Assembly: GCA_036245525.1 (NCBI GenBank) | Contig: BTPG01000003.1 | Span: 210,177,934 to 210,241,933 of the forward strand | Length of the DNA: 64,000 bases | Direction of reading: 5' to 3' | From: Semisulcospira habei | Taxonomy: Eukaryota; Mollusca; Gastropoda; Semisulcospiridae | Shown: one piece after another, positions 46,051-61,037 of the stretch | Position numbering within the stretch: position 1 is the stretch's first letter | Layout: each line of letters opens with the position of its first letter | Program-made: the position numbers and the translations under genes | Notes under the pieces: generated by a model | Told to the model about the DNA's origin: nothing | Database searches by the model: none | The model's input: the letters and a program-made list of their open reading frames with translations, nothing else

Positions 46051-47185
46051 TTGCAATCATGCTAGTTGCATTTTCACTACTTCTCAGTATTCTTTTTTTG
46101 AACACTTTTTATTATGATGCTCGATTTTAGTCGCCTGCTTTATTTGTTCTTGGGTCATTCCTTGTTGTCAGTTATATATTACAAGCTAAGCACTACGTGC
46201 CATTTCCTACAAAAAAACTTTGTACCTATTGAATCCACTGTGCCTCACGAGATTTTCTGAAACTGGGAGAACTCTTTTATATTGCCATTCTCTGTGGAAA
46301 GCTTGTACCTTTCGATTCCACTCCGATTTTCTAATCAGGAAAAACTGAGTTTTGTTTTACATAGAAATAATATCAGTGTTACTAATCAAACTGTGCCTTC
46401 TGTGCAGTTTTGTGTCCTCTGAATCCGATCCAGATGTTTCCATCCAAGGATTTATAACTAACTGTGTTCAATTCATCATTTGTGTAAATCCCTTACCTTT
46501 ATTTTAGCTCTGGGGATAACTATATTTGGTTTTACACCACTGTGCAGTATTAGGAATTTGTGAAAGTCGTAGAGTGTATCGTTTAAATTCTGCGTCATTG
46601 TTCCATTGTAGTGTACAGTACATAAATGTTTATTTTGGCAATAACTGCTTAGCAAATAAACTCATCACTGATTATGAAATTGTTTTCTTGTTTGATGGTA
46701 AAGAGAATCGGATGTAGAATTGCTCCAAACCATTGGTGCAAGTTTGCAATGCTTTTATGTTGAAATTATGTCAACTTGTTTTCATTGTTCTTCCAGACAT
46801 GTCGTAGTTTTGATATGCTGTTGTAAGTGCATAATTGTTCAAGCAAAGCAGAACAGTACAGACAGTTGTGTACAGCACAGGCTTATCCTGCACATCTGTC
46901 TTCCTAATAGGACATTCATGGAAGTACAATGCAACAAGTCGACAAGTAAAGCCACAAACTGACACCACACAGTTTGTAGCCCTGCTGCCGCAGGCAACAC
47001 ATTGTCCAGGCGATTCCTGCTGGAATCCTGACAAAAATGATCAACACATTGTTTCACTTAACCCCACATTTGAGGCGTCACTCGATAATGTACCATTTGC
47101 AGGAGACTGATCAACCATCATAATCAAGTGTGTGTGCAAAGCTGATCTGGCACTCCCCTTGAATTATGGTTGATCTATCTCCTAC
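46051..47185. other. Non-coding interval
   Basis: AT-rich DNA without a supported gene. The end (47140-47225: CTTGAATTATGG, GCGTTAAATAAGTTCTATCT) looks like a retroelement tail with CTAT repeats. Confidence 0.4.
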
Positions 47186-48455
47186 TATAGTGCATTGGCG
47201 TTAAATAAGTTCTATCTATCTACCTATCTATAATCCGTAGTCTTGCCGACCGTTGGGGCACCACTGATGACTTGGCAACCAGCTCCCTCTATTCCTCTCT
47301 GTTCTCTGCCATTCTCAGCGTATCGCCCAGCTTCAGTCCTGTCCACTCTGAGATATTGTCCTCCCATCTTTTCCTCTGTCTTCCTCTCCTTCGTCCTCCT
47401 TGCACAGTGCCTTGCAGGATTGTTTTGGCAAGCCCAGCTGAACGCGTGACATGCCCATACCACCAGTTTGCGTTTTCTCACAATGGCTAATAAGTCTTCA
47501 TAGGGCCTGATGGGTTGCCCGATTCTGCTTCCCACTTCCTCGTTTGTGATGTGATCTCTGTATGAAATGCCAAGCAGCCTTCGAAAACATCTCATTTCAG
47601 TGGCTTGTATCCTCCTTTCAAGGTCTGCTGTGAGGGTCCATGACTAGCAGGCATACAAGAACACTGAGATGACTAAGGAGCGCATCAGTCTGATCATGGA
47701 GCAGAGTGTGATGTTTCTGTCCTTCCATATGGTCCTCAATCTTGTCAGTGCTGTTGTTGTCTGCGCAATCCTGGACAGTATTTCTGGTTTTGATCCCTCA
47801 TCTATCACAATGGCTCCTAAGTATTTGAATTTCTTAACTGTTTCCAGTTTTTGGCCTCCAACCATGATTTCAGTGCCAATGCCACTAGCGTTATTGGTCA
47901 TCAGTTTGGTCTCATCTGCACTGATTTCCATCCCATATGCAATGGCTGTACTATCCAGCTTTTCCACCAGCTGAGCTAGCTCCTTCTCTGTTCCTGCAAG
48001 GCCATCAATGTCGTCCGCAAAGCGCAAGTTCGTGATTGTTCTGCCTCCAATACTGACAGTTTCTTCATGATCTTTCAGAGCGTCCGTCATGATTCTTTCC
48101 AGGAAGATGTTGAAAAGAGTAGGTGAGAGCAAGCAGCCTTGTCTGACTCCAACTGTAGTCCTAAACCAGTTTCCTATTTTGCCGTTGAAGCAGACTGCGC
48201 TAGTGGCCTTGTTGTAAAGTTTGCTATGACTTTGATCAGGTTGGCATTGATGTTGTATAGCTTCATGGTGGACCAAAGGGCTGCATGCCACACCCTGTCA
48301 AACGCTTTCTTGAAATCAACAAAGACATGATAGAGGTCCTGCTGGAGCTGGAGGTATCTCTCACATAGAACTCTCAGGTTGAAGATCTGCACAGTTGTGC
48401 TGCGCCCTGGTCTGAAGCCTGCCTGTTCCTCAGCTATGATTTCCTCTGCCTGAAT
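47186..48455 (-). pseudogene. LINE F, 5'-truncated reverse transcriptase part
   Basis: Minus-strand frames encode FVDFKKAFDRVWHAALW, VGVRQGCLLSPTLFNIFL and NLRFADDIDGLAG, then SAIAYGMEISA-type and FKYLGAIVIDEGSK motifs, and a C-terminal part with CFRRLLGISYRDHITNEEV. Frames are broken near 47640 and 48170. The 3' end has a GATA-type tail at 47200-47232. It is related to LINE G at 58.05-62.7 kb. The left end runs to about 48455, where coding similarity stops. Confidence 0.8.
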
Positions 48456-48779
48456 ATGTTATGTGGGGAAAATCACACAAAGTGGCATAAGGTTGTAGAC
48501 CACACTTGAGTAACAGTTCCAATATTTTATTGCAGCGATGCGATCTCCACACAATGCATCCACAAATGCACCAACACCATGTGATACACTGTCTCCTCTA
48601 CAATACAATGCACCAACACTTTTGAAATAATAATTACAGTATTTATGAGCTTATCTTATAATAATTATAACTCTACGCGCACAGGCATGTGCACGCTTTT
48701 GACAATGACTCACGTACCACACACTGCGTCTCTCATACAATGCACACACATACTTCCTAGCACGGTCTTTTATACTATT

Positions 48780-49142
48780 CAGGCATGGGAATTGTCCTCG
48801 GATCCGCGGAAAATAATTTCACATTCCTCGGGGAAAAAAGAAAAATCCTCTGATTATATGTCCATTGCCGCCATCTAATAGCAAAGCAGACAAGACTCGG
48901 GCATGGGACTTGTCCGCAGCCCGCACTGGTCACTCAGAGTGTGCCGCGCACTGCGCAGTAAACATAAGCAGGCAGCTCACTGTGTATGATTATTCGGCCG
49001 GAGCAAGGTGTCGCGACTACTACGCCCCCCCCCCCCCAATTGTTTGATTTTCTGGCCCCCGGAAGCAAGGTCTAGCATCAGGCTGAAGGTCGCGGACCTC
49101 CCTAGTTTTAGTTGATGTTTGATTCGGCAAATCCCATGCCTG
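48780..49142. mobile_element. CAGGCATGGGAATT inverted-repeat element, copy 1
   Basis: It begins CAGGCATGGGAATTGTCC and ends AAATCCCATGCCTG. The interior is non-coding, with a C-rich run at 49025-49038. One base separates it from the second copy. The superfamily is not certain; the CAGG start would fit hAT or a related group. Confidence 0.7.
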
Positions 49143-49143
49143 A

Positions 49144-49566
49144 CAGGCATGGGAATTGTCCGCGAATTCCGCGAAAAAGAAGAGAGCTTCCGCGAAAATA
49201 AAAAGGCGTTTTCACGAAAACAAAAAACAAAAAAAAAAAACTTTGTGGGTAGCAAAACGAGCAGAGCACCGGTGCAACATCGTGGGTAGGATATGACGCG
49301 GCAGGCTGTGTCCGCGACCCGCACTGGTGGCCGTGTGGGCCGCGCCGCGCAGTAAACTGACCTGTTTGGGCAGACGTGCATTGTATTTGCCTATTTTTCA
49401 TTTCGGTCCCTAAAATGAAGGCGTCGCGACAACCGCCACCCCCCACCCCCTCCCCCGTCGTTTGATTTTTCGGCCCATGGAAAGAAAAGCCAGTTGTAGC
49501 TTCCTGGAGGCCTGAGGTTGAAGACCTAGTTTCAGATGATTTTTGCTTGGGCAATTCCCATGCCTG
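49144..49566. mobile_element. CAGGCATGGGAATT inverted-repeat element, copy 2
   Basis: It begins CAGGCATGGGAATTGTCC and ends CAATTCCCATGCCTG. It shares most of its interior with copy 1 (CCCGCACTGGT, CGCGCAGTAAAC, TTGTTTGATTTT, TCGGCCC) but has a different left part rich in CGCGAA and an A-rich run. Confidence 0.75.
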
Positions 49567-49679
49567 AGTATACTACTCCACAGTGGGTGGATCAATGCCA
49601 AAGAAATGGCTGAGCTTCCATACATGAATGTGTGGCAGTTGGCCAAGAAAGCTGTTAGGTGCAGCTTTCCCACAGGAGA

Positions 49680-51345
49680 CAAGAAGAGTTCTGCCCTTCA
49701 TTACCGACATCATCAAAACATCTCTAGAGAACGGTTCAGTCCCTGATATCTTCAAATCCGCCATCGTCCGTCCTCGCCTAAAAAAAACACAACCTCGACC
49801 CAAACGAACTGGAAAAACTATCGCCCAGTCTCCAATTCTCTTTCCTGTCCAAGCTTCTTGAGAAGGTTGTTCTCAACCAGCTCAACCTCCACCTTGCCGA
49901 CAACAACCTCCTCAGTCCCGTCCAGTCTGCCTATCGCAAACACCACAACACTGAAACAGCCCTTCTACACATCTTAAACGACCTGCTTCTCTCTACCGAC
50001 TCGTGCAACATCTCCCTTCTTACGCTACTCGACCTCTCTGCCGCCTTCGACACCATAGACCACTCTATCCTCCTCCACCGCCTTCGTCACTCCTTTGGCA
50101 TCACTGACTCTGCTCACTCCTGGTTTCTCTCCTACCTCTCCGACAGACAGCAGACCGTCACCATCGACGGCGTCTCCTCCAACCCAGTCACGCTCTCCTG
50201 CGGAGTACCACAGGGGTCCGTCATGGGCCCGGTCCTTTTCACACTCTACACCTCCCCCCTGTCCAACATCATACAGTCTCACCACATACGCCACGATCTC
50301 TACGCTGACGACTCACAACTACTAGACAAAGACAAACTCGACAACTCTCAGTCACTACTGACTCGCACGGCTGACTGCTATGAAGACGTGAAAAACTGGA
50401 TGACAGCAAACAAGCTTAAACTGAACGACGACAAAACGGAATCCATGCTGGTAGGCACTCGCCAGAAACTTTCCCAGCTCCTTCCCTCTCTCCACCTTCA
50501 ACTCGACAGCACCCCCATCTCCCTCAGTGACTCGGCCAAAAACCTTGGCGTTATCCTTGATTCCTCTCTTACCATGACCAGCTTCGTCTCCGCCACTGCC
50601 CAGGCATGCTACTTCCACCTCCGCCGCATCAGTCAGATCAGAAAATACCTCACCACCGAAGCTGCCACGAAACTTGCTGTCTCTCTCATCCTATCTCGCA
50701 TGGACGACTGCAACTCTCTCCTTTCCGGCCTCCCTCACTCCACCACTTCCACTCTCCAGCGCGTCCAGAACAATGCTGCCCGCCTCGTCCTCAGAAAGAA
50801 AAAATCCAACCACATCACTCCCCTGCTCAAACTCCTTCACTGGCTTCCCATCCCACAACGCATCCAATACAAGATTATGTCTCTCTGCTACAAATCCCTG
50901 AACAACTGCGCTCCTGCCTATATCTCCAACTTACTTCATCCCTACACTCCTTCCCGCTCCCTCCGCTCCGCCTCCGACCCTCTCCGTCTCCACATTCCCC
51001 GCACCAAACTCAGCACTTTCGGCCCCCGCTCCTTCTCAGTTTATGGTCCATCCACCTGGAACACTCTCCCACTCTCTCTCCGTCAGAAAGACTCTCTCTC
51101 TCTCCTCCTTTCAGTCCGCCCTCAAAACTCACCTCTTTCAACAGTTCTAGCACTATATCACCACACTCCCCACAAAAGCTGACTGTCGCAATGTATTTCA
51201 CCATTTTGTGGTACGTGAGTCAGTCGTTGTCTAAAGCGTGCGCATTCGTGCGCGAGTTGTGAGTGCGCGCTTAGAGTTATAATTATTATAAGAGAAGCAC
51301 ATTATAAATACCGTAATTATTATTATTTTTTTTTAAAGTTCTTGT
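49680..51345 (+). pseudogene. LINE H, L2-like, 5'-truncated
   Basis: The RT starts around LPFITDIIKTSLENGSVPD. It continues with a frame break near 49790, then LLTLLDLSAAFDTIDHSIL, CGVPQGSVMGPVLF and HDLYADDSQLL. From 50223 to about 51120 the frame is open, with NNAARLVLRKKKSNHITPLL and LHWLPIPQRIQYKI, a signature of L2-type and related LINEs. The 3' UTR ends GCGCGCTTAGAG, AAGCACATTATAAATA and ATTATTATT. This tail is shared with SINE-like sequences elsewhere in the window. Confidence 0.8.
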
Positions 51346-51362
51346 GGTCTAGGAATACTCAC

Positions 51363-51954
51363 TCAGAAATTATTTTGCCAATACTCCACTCCACAACCTG
51401 TCTCACAGATGCCAAATCTGTGTTAAATGCCTGCTGCGGTGGAGTTAGGTGTCCACCTCTGTAGGGCCGCATTAAGTGGGGGTGCAAGGGGTACGCTGGA
51501 TCACCATACAAACACAGCGGGTTGCCATTTACATTAAAGTTCAAAACACCACTTTCATTAAGCGGTGCAGCATCAAGGCGCCACCCTTCCATCGGACTGA
51601 AGAGGTTTGGCACCACGATGCTCTGAAATTTGATGCCATGTTGACGCTTGTGTCCATTGTACACCTCTCTCTGGTGCATGGTAGGCCTGCAAATGGGTCG
51701 TACCGTTCCGTCGATAAACCCCCAACAGTTCTGCAGAGGGGCACCTCTTGCGGCATATCGCTGTAGGCTGGGTATGGACAGCCAGGGCTGGTTCAAGTTT
51801 GACAACTTGGTGTGGAACCTGCTGTATATATGGTCGACACCAATGTTAAAAAGGAGGCACAACTCCGTCCCTGTGTATGGAAAGATTGCGTAGAGGTCGA
51901 CATAGTGGCAAGGATACGCCAACCTGCGAAACACTATACAAAGTACATCTAAAC
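51363..51954 (-). CDS. PIF/Harbinger transposase (HARBI1-like), catalytic exon
   Basis: It is a DDE_4-type nuclease exon between an acceptor with a T-rich tract (TTTGACAG) and a donor GTGAGT. The three acidic residues are visible: Asp in GFIDGTVRPICRP, Asp in YGDPAYPLHPHL, Glu in VRQVVEWSIGKI. Also typical are YNGHKRQHGIKFQSIVVPN and FNTDLASVR. No stop occurs in this exon. The N-terminal exon(s) and the last exon are not found; LINE H sits just past the donor. Domesticated HARBI1 genes exist in animals, but here the surroundings suggest a transposon remnant. Confidence 0.75.
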
Positions 51955-53760
51955 CTGTCAAAAAAAAAAAAAGTATTATGAGTGATGTTTCACACAAAAA
52001 ATGTATACAGGTCACAAAAAACCATGTTTTCATAGCATAGAAGTGCAGCGTTTGTATACTATCATTTCTAGACAGAACAAGCAACTCCCAATTTTCAGAC
52101 CAATTTTAAGTCACCTAGAGCACAACGGAATGTGACTAGAAGTTGTAAGGTCTGACTTGAAACGATAGTACACAAACACTTCATTTGTATGTTTTATAAA
52201 CCTATCTGAACTAGAATACAAATTACAATCATAAAGTATCAAGCAGAGTATACAGCTTTGCCTAAGCCTGCTGTTTGCTGACTACCGCTGAGCTGACTGC
52301 TCATTCTGGGATTTTTTTATGCTTTGTAGAATAGACAGCAGTGATGATCATTGTAAAGGTTTGTCAATTTCTTTGTATAAGTGATCTTGAAAGGTTTTAT
52401 ATTTCCAAACAAAACATATGGGTGTATTCACACCCACATTGATTATGAATTCTTAAAAATGATGAAAAAGTGTGAGTGTGCTTACATTTACAAAGTACTA
52501 CCTGCCAATATATTTTCAGCAGGATATCCTGAATAACAACTTGTGTAACTGTAAATAAACCATGTATTTTAGTCTTTTTGTTCTGTCCCGCACGTGTTTT
52601 TAAAATACCCAGCTAGGGCCCTGAGCTCACCGAGTTTGAATTCTATCAGTCAGAGACCTTTATGCCAGCCAGGTGCATGGCAGTTGTAAGGAGTCCAGTT
52701 TAGTGGCGACACACCATGAACGGAGCATGAGATACACTGAAGTCACACGGGAAATCATGTCAGCTTTACTTAGGCTTGCTCTGAAGAACTAATCCTGTAG
52801 CAGAAGACACTGACAAATAACCAGCCAAAATGTTTGAGAGCCACACTCCATGCATCTGTATGCTCTAACAGCACCATTCCACATGTGCTCATGGAGACTG
52901 GCTGTCAAATGTATCGTCCAATTATTTGTCAATATCACCTGCAACAATGTAAGTTCATCTATATAGGCCTGTGTAAAGCCAATAGGGGTTCACTTGTGAC
53001 TGCAGTGTATCTCATGTTCTGTGTGCATATGTGCAGATAAAACAAAAAGACTCAACCTCAGCTTTAACAGTACACAAACAGAAAGTAGTCAGCCACACGC
53101 CCATGACATGAACACAAAAAAATCACCATGTCAGAGTTTAAGTGTGCCAACGTCCACGACATACTCCCAACCATGGTAATTGTTTAATACATTTATTCAG
53201 CAAATTATGGTGAAAGTTAATCTGTGAAACTTTTGAGAATGTAAAGTGACCCATCTACTTAATACAGTGCACAATGTAATTCATGGGTTACATACTCAAG
53301 TTTTTGTTTCAATTTTTGTTCGCATCATTGGTGGCATGCTGAACAGGTCAGCCATGTGGACAACATCTTTAGCTGTGTGGAAATCTGAATTACTTCTTCA
53401 CAAAGCTTGCTTCATAGTTGATGAGGTTGAAGGTGTTGACAAGTACCCCTTGCCTCCTTGATAACATGTTATCAAGAAGTAACAAATCTTCAAGCTTGTT
53501 TGATGGTGCCCACATTGAGAGACCATCATCAAACAAGCTTGAAGGAATGTCGCTTCCATCGAGTTATGCAGAAAAGTTGTCAAAAAAGTCCATGATATTC
53601 TGCAAATAAGACAAGGCATGGTCAACACTAAAGTAGATTAATTCTTTTTCTTACTTGGTCAACACTGAGCCGGTACGATAGAGAAAGAAACTACGTATCG
53701 GTCATTTTCACACGAAGAACTGGATGAAACAACGCAAAATCATGACCCTTCATATAAATG
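51955..53760. other. Interval with no clear gene
   Basis: Upstream exons of the transposase may lie here but I could not define them. A small inverted repeat, CTTCAAGCTTGTTTGATG / CATCAAACAAGCTTGAAG, lies at 53488-53543, within a coding-like stretch on both strands (53400-53630). Confidence 0.4.
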
Positions 53761-54858
<1,098 letters not shown>

Positions 54859-54860
54859 TT

Positions 54861-54895
54861 GGGCGACGCCTTTGTTAAAATTTGTTAAAAGTAAA

Positions 54896-54937
<42 letters not shown>

Positions 54938-54962
54938 TTTACTTTTAACAAAGGCGTCGCCC
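54861..54962. repeat. Perfect hairpin with a (TA)n loop
   Basis: The left arm GGGCGACGCCTTTGTTAAAA... and the right arm ...TTTTAACAAAGGCGTCGCCC are reverse complements, except that the left arm has one extra TTTGTTAAAA. The loop is a TA repeat (54897-54934). Confidence 0.85.
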
Positions 54963-55000
54963 AAAGCCAAAAAATGCGCTCAGAGTAGCTCCAAGGGACA

Positions 55001-55682
<682 letters not shown>

Positions 55683-55994
55683 TTATTTGTAACTTGTATC
55701 ACAAAATAACGTAATAATGCAGTTTGAAAAATACAAGCGATCAGTGCAGTTACAGTCGCCATCTTAAAATTGTTGATTGGAAACAACGTTTTCAGGTGCT
55801 CAAGAAAACTGTCTTCAAAACCCAAAATTCGATGCCATGCGCATTAATTTTTGTCTAAATGAGTACAAAAATGATGAAGACATAGAGAATATACAATTTG
55901 GCTACAACAGTATAGACATAAATCCTAAAAATACTCACCGAAACACACTTCGTAGGAAACGTGAATCCGACGAAACTTCGCGGAGCGAAATCCA

Positions 55995-56070
55995 ATTCGT
56001 AAGTTTTGATTGTACATTGCTTAACGTCCCGACAGCAACAAGGTTTTCTCAGGAAGTTCGTAAGCAATGA
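55995..56070 (-). mobile_element. SINE-like fragment
   Basis: It shares GATTGTACATTGCTTAACGT and CAGCAACAAGG...TTTCTCAGG with the SINE-like insert at 30604-30989. Confidence 0.6.
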
Positions 56071-56273
56071 CCTTTGACCTATAAACTTGACCCTGCAAAT
56101 TTGGTGACGTGGTACACACTTCTCCTTACGATACGAACTTCGTTGGCAGCATCTAAGTCTCTCTAATAATTGAAATACTAATAGTACCAAATTACGCAAA
56201 GAAAAATTAGGAGACATTAAACATGAAGAGACATTAAACAAAATTCATTCATTCATTCGATCATCCAAAAAAA

Positions 56274-58049
<1,776 letters not shown>

Positions 58050-58694
58050 CATAACCAGATTGACTTCATCTTGCTGCCTCGACGATTCAAATCCAGCGTT
58101 AACAAAGCACAAACGAGGTCCTTTCCTGGCGCTGATATTGGCAGCGACCACAACCTCGTCCTTACTAGCCTCAAGATGAAGCTGGCATTGAATCGAGACA
58201 GCAAGAGCCCTCGCATCCGATTCGACCTCGAGAAGCTAAAAGACCCGGAAGTAGAAGAGGTCTTCCAAGCCCAGGTGGGAGGCAGATTTGCAGCCTTGGC
58301 TACTTTGGACTGCGACGTAGACACCCTTGCTGGAAATATAAAGGAGGTGTTACTTTCTACAGCAGAAGAAGTGCTGGGGAAGCAGAGGAAGCGCAAACAG
58401 CCCTGGGTCACCGATGACATCCTCGATCTCTGTGATGAGAGGAGAGCCTGGAAGAAAAAGAGAGGCCAAGACCTCACATCAGCAAACAAGTACAGACTTG
58501 TCAACAAGAAGATCAGGAAGAGGATGAAAGAAGCCAAAGAAGATTGGATTGAAGACCAGTGTTGTAGCTTGGAAGAGGGCATGGCAAACGGCAACAGCAA
58601 GAAGGCTTATGAAACGCTAAGGACCCTCACCAAGACTCAACAGCGAACAGCCACAGTCATCGAAGACAGCAGCGGCCAACTCCTTACGGAAAAC
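58050..58694 (+). mobile_element. LINE G, 5' part (endonuclease end and linker)
   Basis: An open plus-strand frame with the endonuclease end (SFPGADIGSDHNLVLTSLKM) and a charged linker (YRLVNKKIRKRMKEAKEDW, KKAYETLRTLTKTQQR). The left border with LINE E carries AAGCACGCGTC (58039-58049), matched by AAGCACGCATC at 62715-62725: an 11-bp target duplication with one mismatch. The element continues at 61038 after LINE B copy 3. Confidence 0.8.
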
Positions 58695-61037
58695 CCCCCC
58701 TCTTGGCTTGACTTCGCGAACGAAGATTCTATAGGGCTTGCCCACGTCGTCTGCAGGCATTTTTGTGGCTGCGGAGGCCAATCCGGGACAGGCAGGTTCG
58801 ACCGCAGTGGCTGCAGGGGAAGGTCTGGTTAGGGTTCTGAGTTACGACAGCTCTGTTTTTTCTTCTGAGCCGCTCGTCCTTAAGGTTAGCTCTGCGAGAG
58901 TCCTCAAAGGAGACGGCTGCCTTATGAATGGTGGAGCGCCAGGTGTCACGGTCCGCAGCAAGCGAAGACCACTGACGGTGGTCGATTTGGCAGGCACTAA
59001 GTGACTTCTTGAGACCGTCTTTGTATCTCTTCTTTGGTGCCCCTCGCGAAGCAGGACGTAATGCGCTGCAAGGCTCTCTCTGTGTGTGCAACGAGGGCAG
59101 CGTCATCAGCAAAGAGCAGCTCACGAATCAGTTGGTCTAGGGTTTTCGTGTGGGCCTGCAGTCGTCTGAGGTTGAACAGGCTGCCATCGAGACGATACCT
59201 GATGTACACTGCGTCGTCATCGTCGAGGTCCACTGTGGCCTGCTTCAACATCATGCTGAAGAAGATGGTGAAGAGGGTCGGTGCCAGCAAGCAGCCTTGC
59301 TTCACGCCGTTGCGAATGGGGAATGGTTCTGAGAGGTCACTGTTTAGTCTGACCTGGCCTTGCTGGATTTCGTGGAGCTGGACGATCATGTTGAGGAACT
59401 TTGGGGGACAACCTAGTCGCTCCAGGATCTGCCACATACCTTGCCTGCTCACAGTGTCAAACGCTTTTGTTAGGTCGACAAACGTTACGTACAGCCCTTT
59501 GTTCTGCTCGCGGCACTTCTCCTGAAGCTGTCTCAGCACAAAGACCATGTCGGTGGTACTCCTGTTGGCTCTTAAGCCACACTGGCCCTCTGTGAGGTGG
59601 TCTTCAGCGATGGCAGGTACCAGCCGATTCAGGAGCAACCTTGCGAGAATTTTCCCAGCAATGGACAGCAGGGTAATTCCACGATAATTAGAGCAGGCAG
59701 ACTTCTCTCCTTTGTTCTTGTACAGGGTGATGATGACTGCATCACGGAGATCTTTTGGTAGTGTTCCTTTTTCCCAGCAGCAGAGAAAGAGGTCGTGGAG
59801 CTTGTTGTGCAGTGCTGGGCCTCCATGTTTCCAGATCTCTGGCGGGATTCCATCAATGCCTGCTGCTTTGCCACTCTTGAGCTGGTGGATGGCTGTGAGG
59901 GTCTCTTCGGCGGTGGGCGGTTCGTCCAATTCAGCCTTTAGTGGAAGGTGTGGGATTTGGAGGATGACTGTTTCTTGAACAGTGCTCTCAGCGCCGAAGA
60001 GGTCCTGAAAGTATTCCGACCAGCGGTTCAAGATGGAGGTATTATCTGTGAGGAGTGCCTGTCTATCAGCACTTCGCAGGGGACTTTGTACCAGGTGCCT
60101 AGGGCTATACACTGCTTTCAGTGCTTCGTAGAAGCCCCTGTAGTCACCGTTGTCAGCGCAGAGCTGGGTCCTCTGTGCGAGTCTGGACCACCACTCGTTC
60201 TGGAGCTCTCTAAGCTTGAGCTGGAGACTGCTGCAGATGAGGCGGAAGGCAGACTTCTTCACAGGGCAGGAAGGCTGGGCTAGGTGGGCCTGGTGGGCGG
60301 CTCTTTTCTTGCTAAAAGTTCCTGGATCTCTACGTCGTTTTCGTCACACCAGTCTTTGTTCCTCTTTCTAGCAAAGCCCAAGACTTCCACAGAAGATTTT
60401 ACATTAGCAGCTTTCAGTTGTTCCCAGAGTGTTTCAGGGAAGGAGTCTGCTGGATCAACTGTGTCTTTGAGCATGCGCTGTAAATCGGCCTGAAGGGCAG
60501 CTTTCTTGTCGTCACGCTGAAGGCTGGCAACATCAAGCTTTTTCTTGGGGGGGGGGGGGGGGGGGGGCCTTTCTTGGGTTTCAGCTTGAGGCGGAGCCTG
60601 AGTTTGCAGCGAACAAGGCCGTGGTCAGTGTGGCACTCTGCGCTGGGCATCACTCTGGTGAGGAGGACATCACTGCGGTCCCTCTGACGCACTAGGGCAT
60701 AGTCGATAAGGTGCCAGTGCTTGGAGCGAGGATGCATCCAGGTGGTCTTTCGACTGTCCTTTTGCTGGAAAGTAGTGTTGGTGATGACAAGTTGCTGCTC
60801 TGCACAGAGCTCCAACAGTAGACGACCATTGTCATTGCAGTTCCCAACGCCATGCTTGCCGAGGACTCCTTTCCAGGCTTCAGAGTCTTGGCCCACTCTG
60901 GCGTTGAAGTCGCCAAGGATGATGACTTTGTCGTCTGCAGGGGTGCTCTGCAGGAGGCTGCGCAGGTCAGAGTAGAACTTGTCTTTTTCTGCAGGCTCTG
61001 CCAGGAGGGTTGGGGAGTACACACTGAGAAGGGAAAC
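58695..61037 (-). mobile_element. LINE B copy 3, inserted in LINE G
   Basis: A 2343-bp insert flanked by ACGGAAAAC at 58686-58694 and 61038-61046. It is the longest LINE B here and shows the endonuclease (IILGDFNARVGQDSEAWKG, LIDYALVRQRDRSDVL, HTDHGLVRCKL) at 60560-61022. The RT follows at 58997-60262. A poly(G) run at 60548-60566 lies in the linker. An internal deletion of roughly 590 bp relative to copy 1 joins SCFA directly to RGAPKK..., removing the RT thumb, and a frame break separates the C-terminal zinc-knuckle part (58729-59124). Confidence 0.88.

Noticed and set aside
46835..47110. A 91-codon plus-strand frame with mixed composition
   Set aside because: There is an overlapping antisense frame of the same size, no motif, no splice support, and AT-rich non-coding surroundings.
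47669..48330. Plus-strand frames over LINE F
   Set aside because: They are antisense shadows; the RT motifs are on the minus strand.
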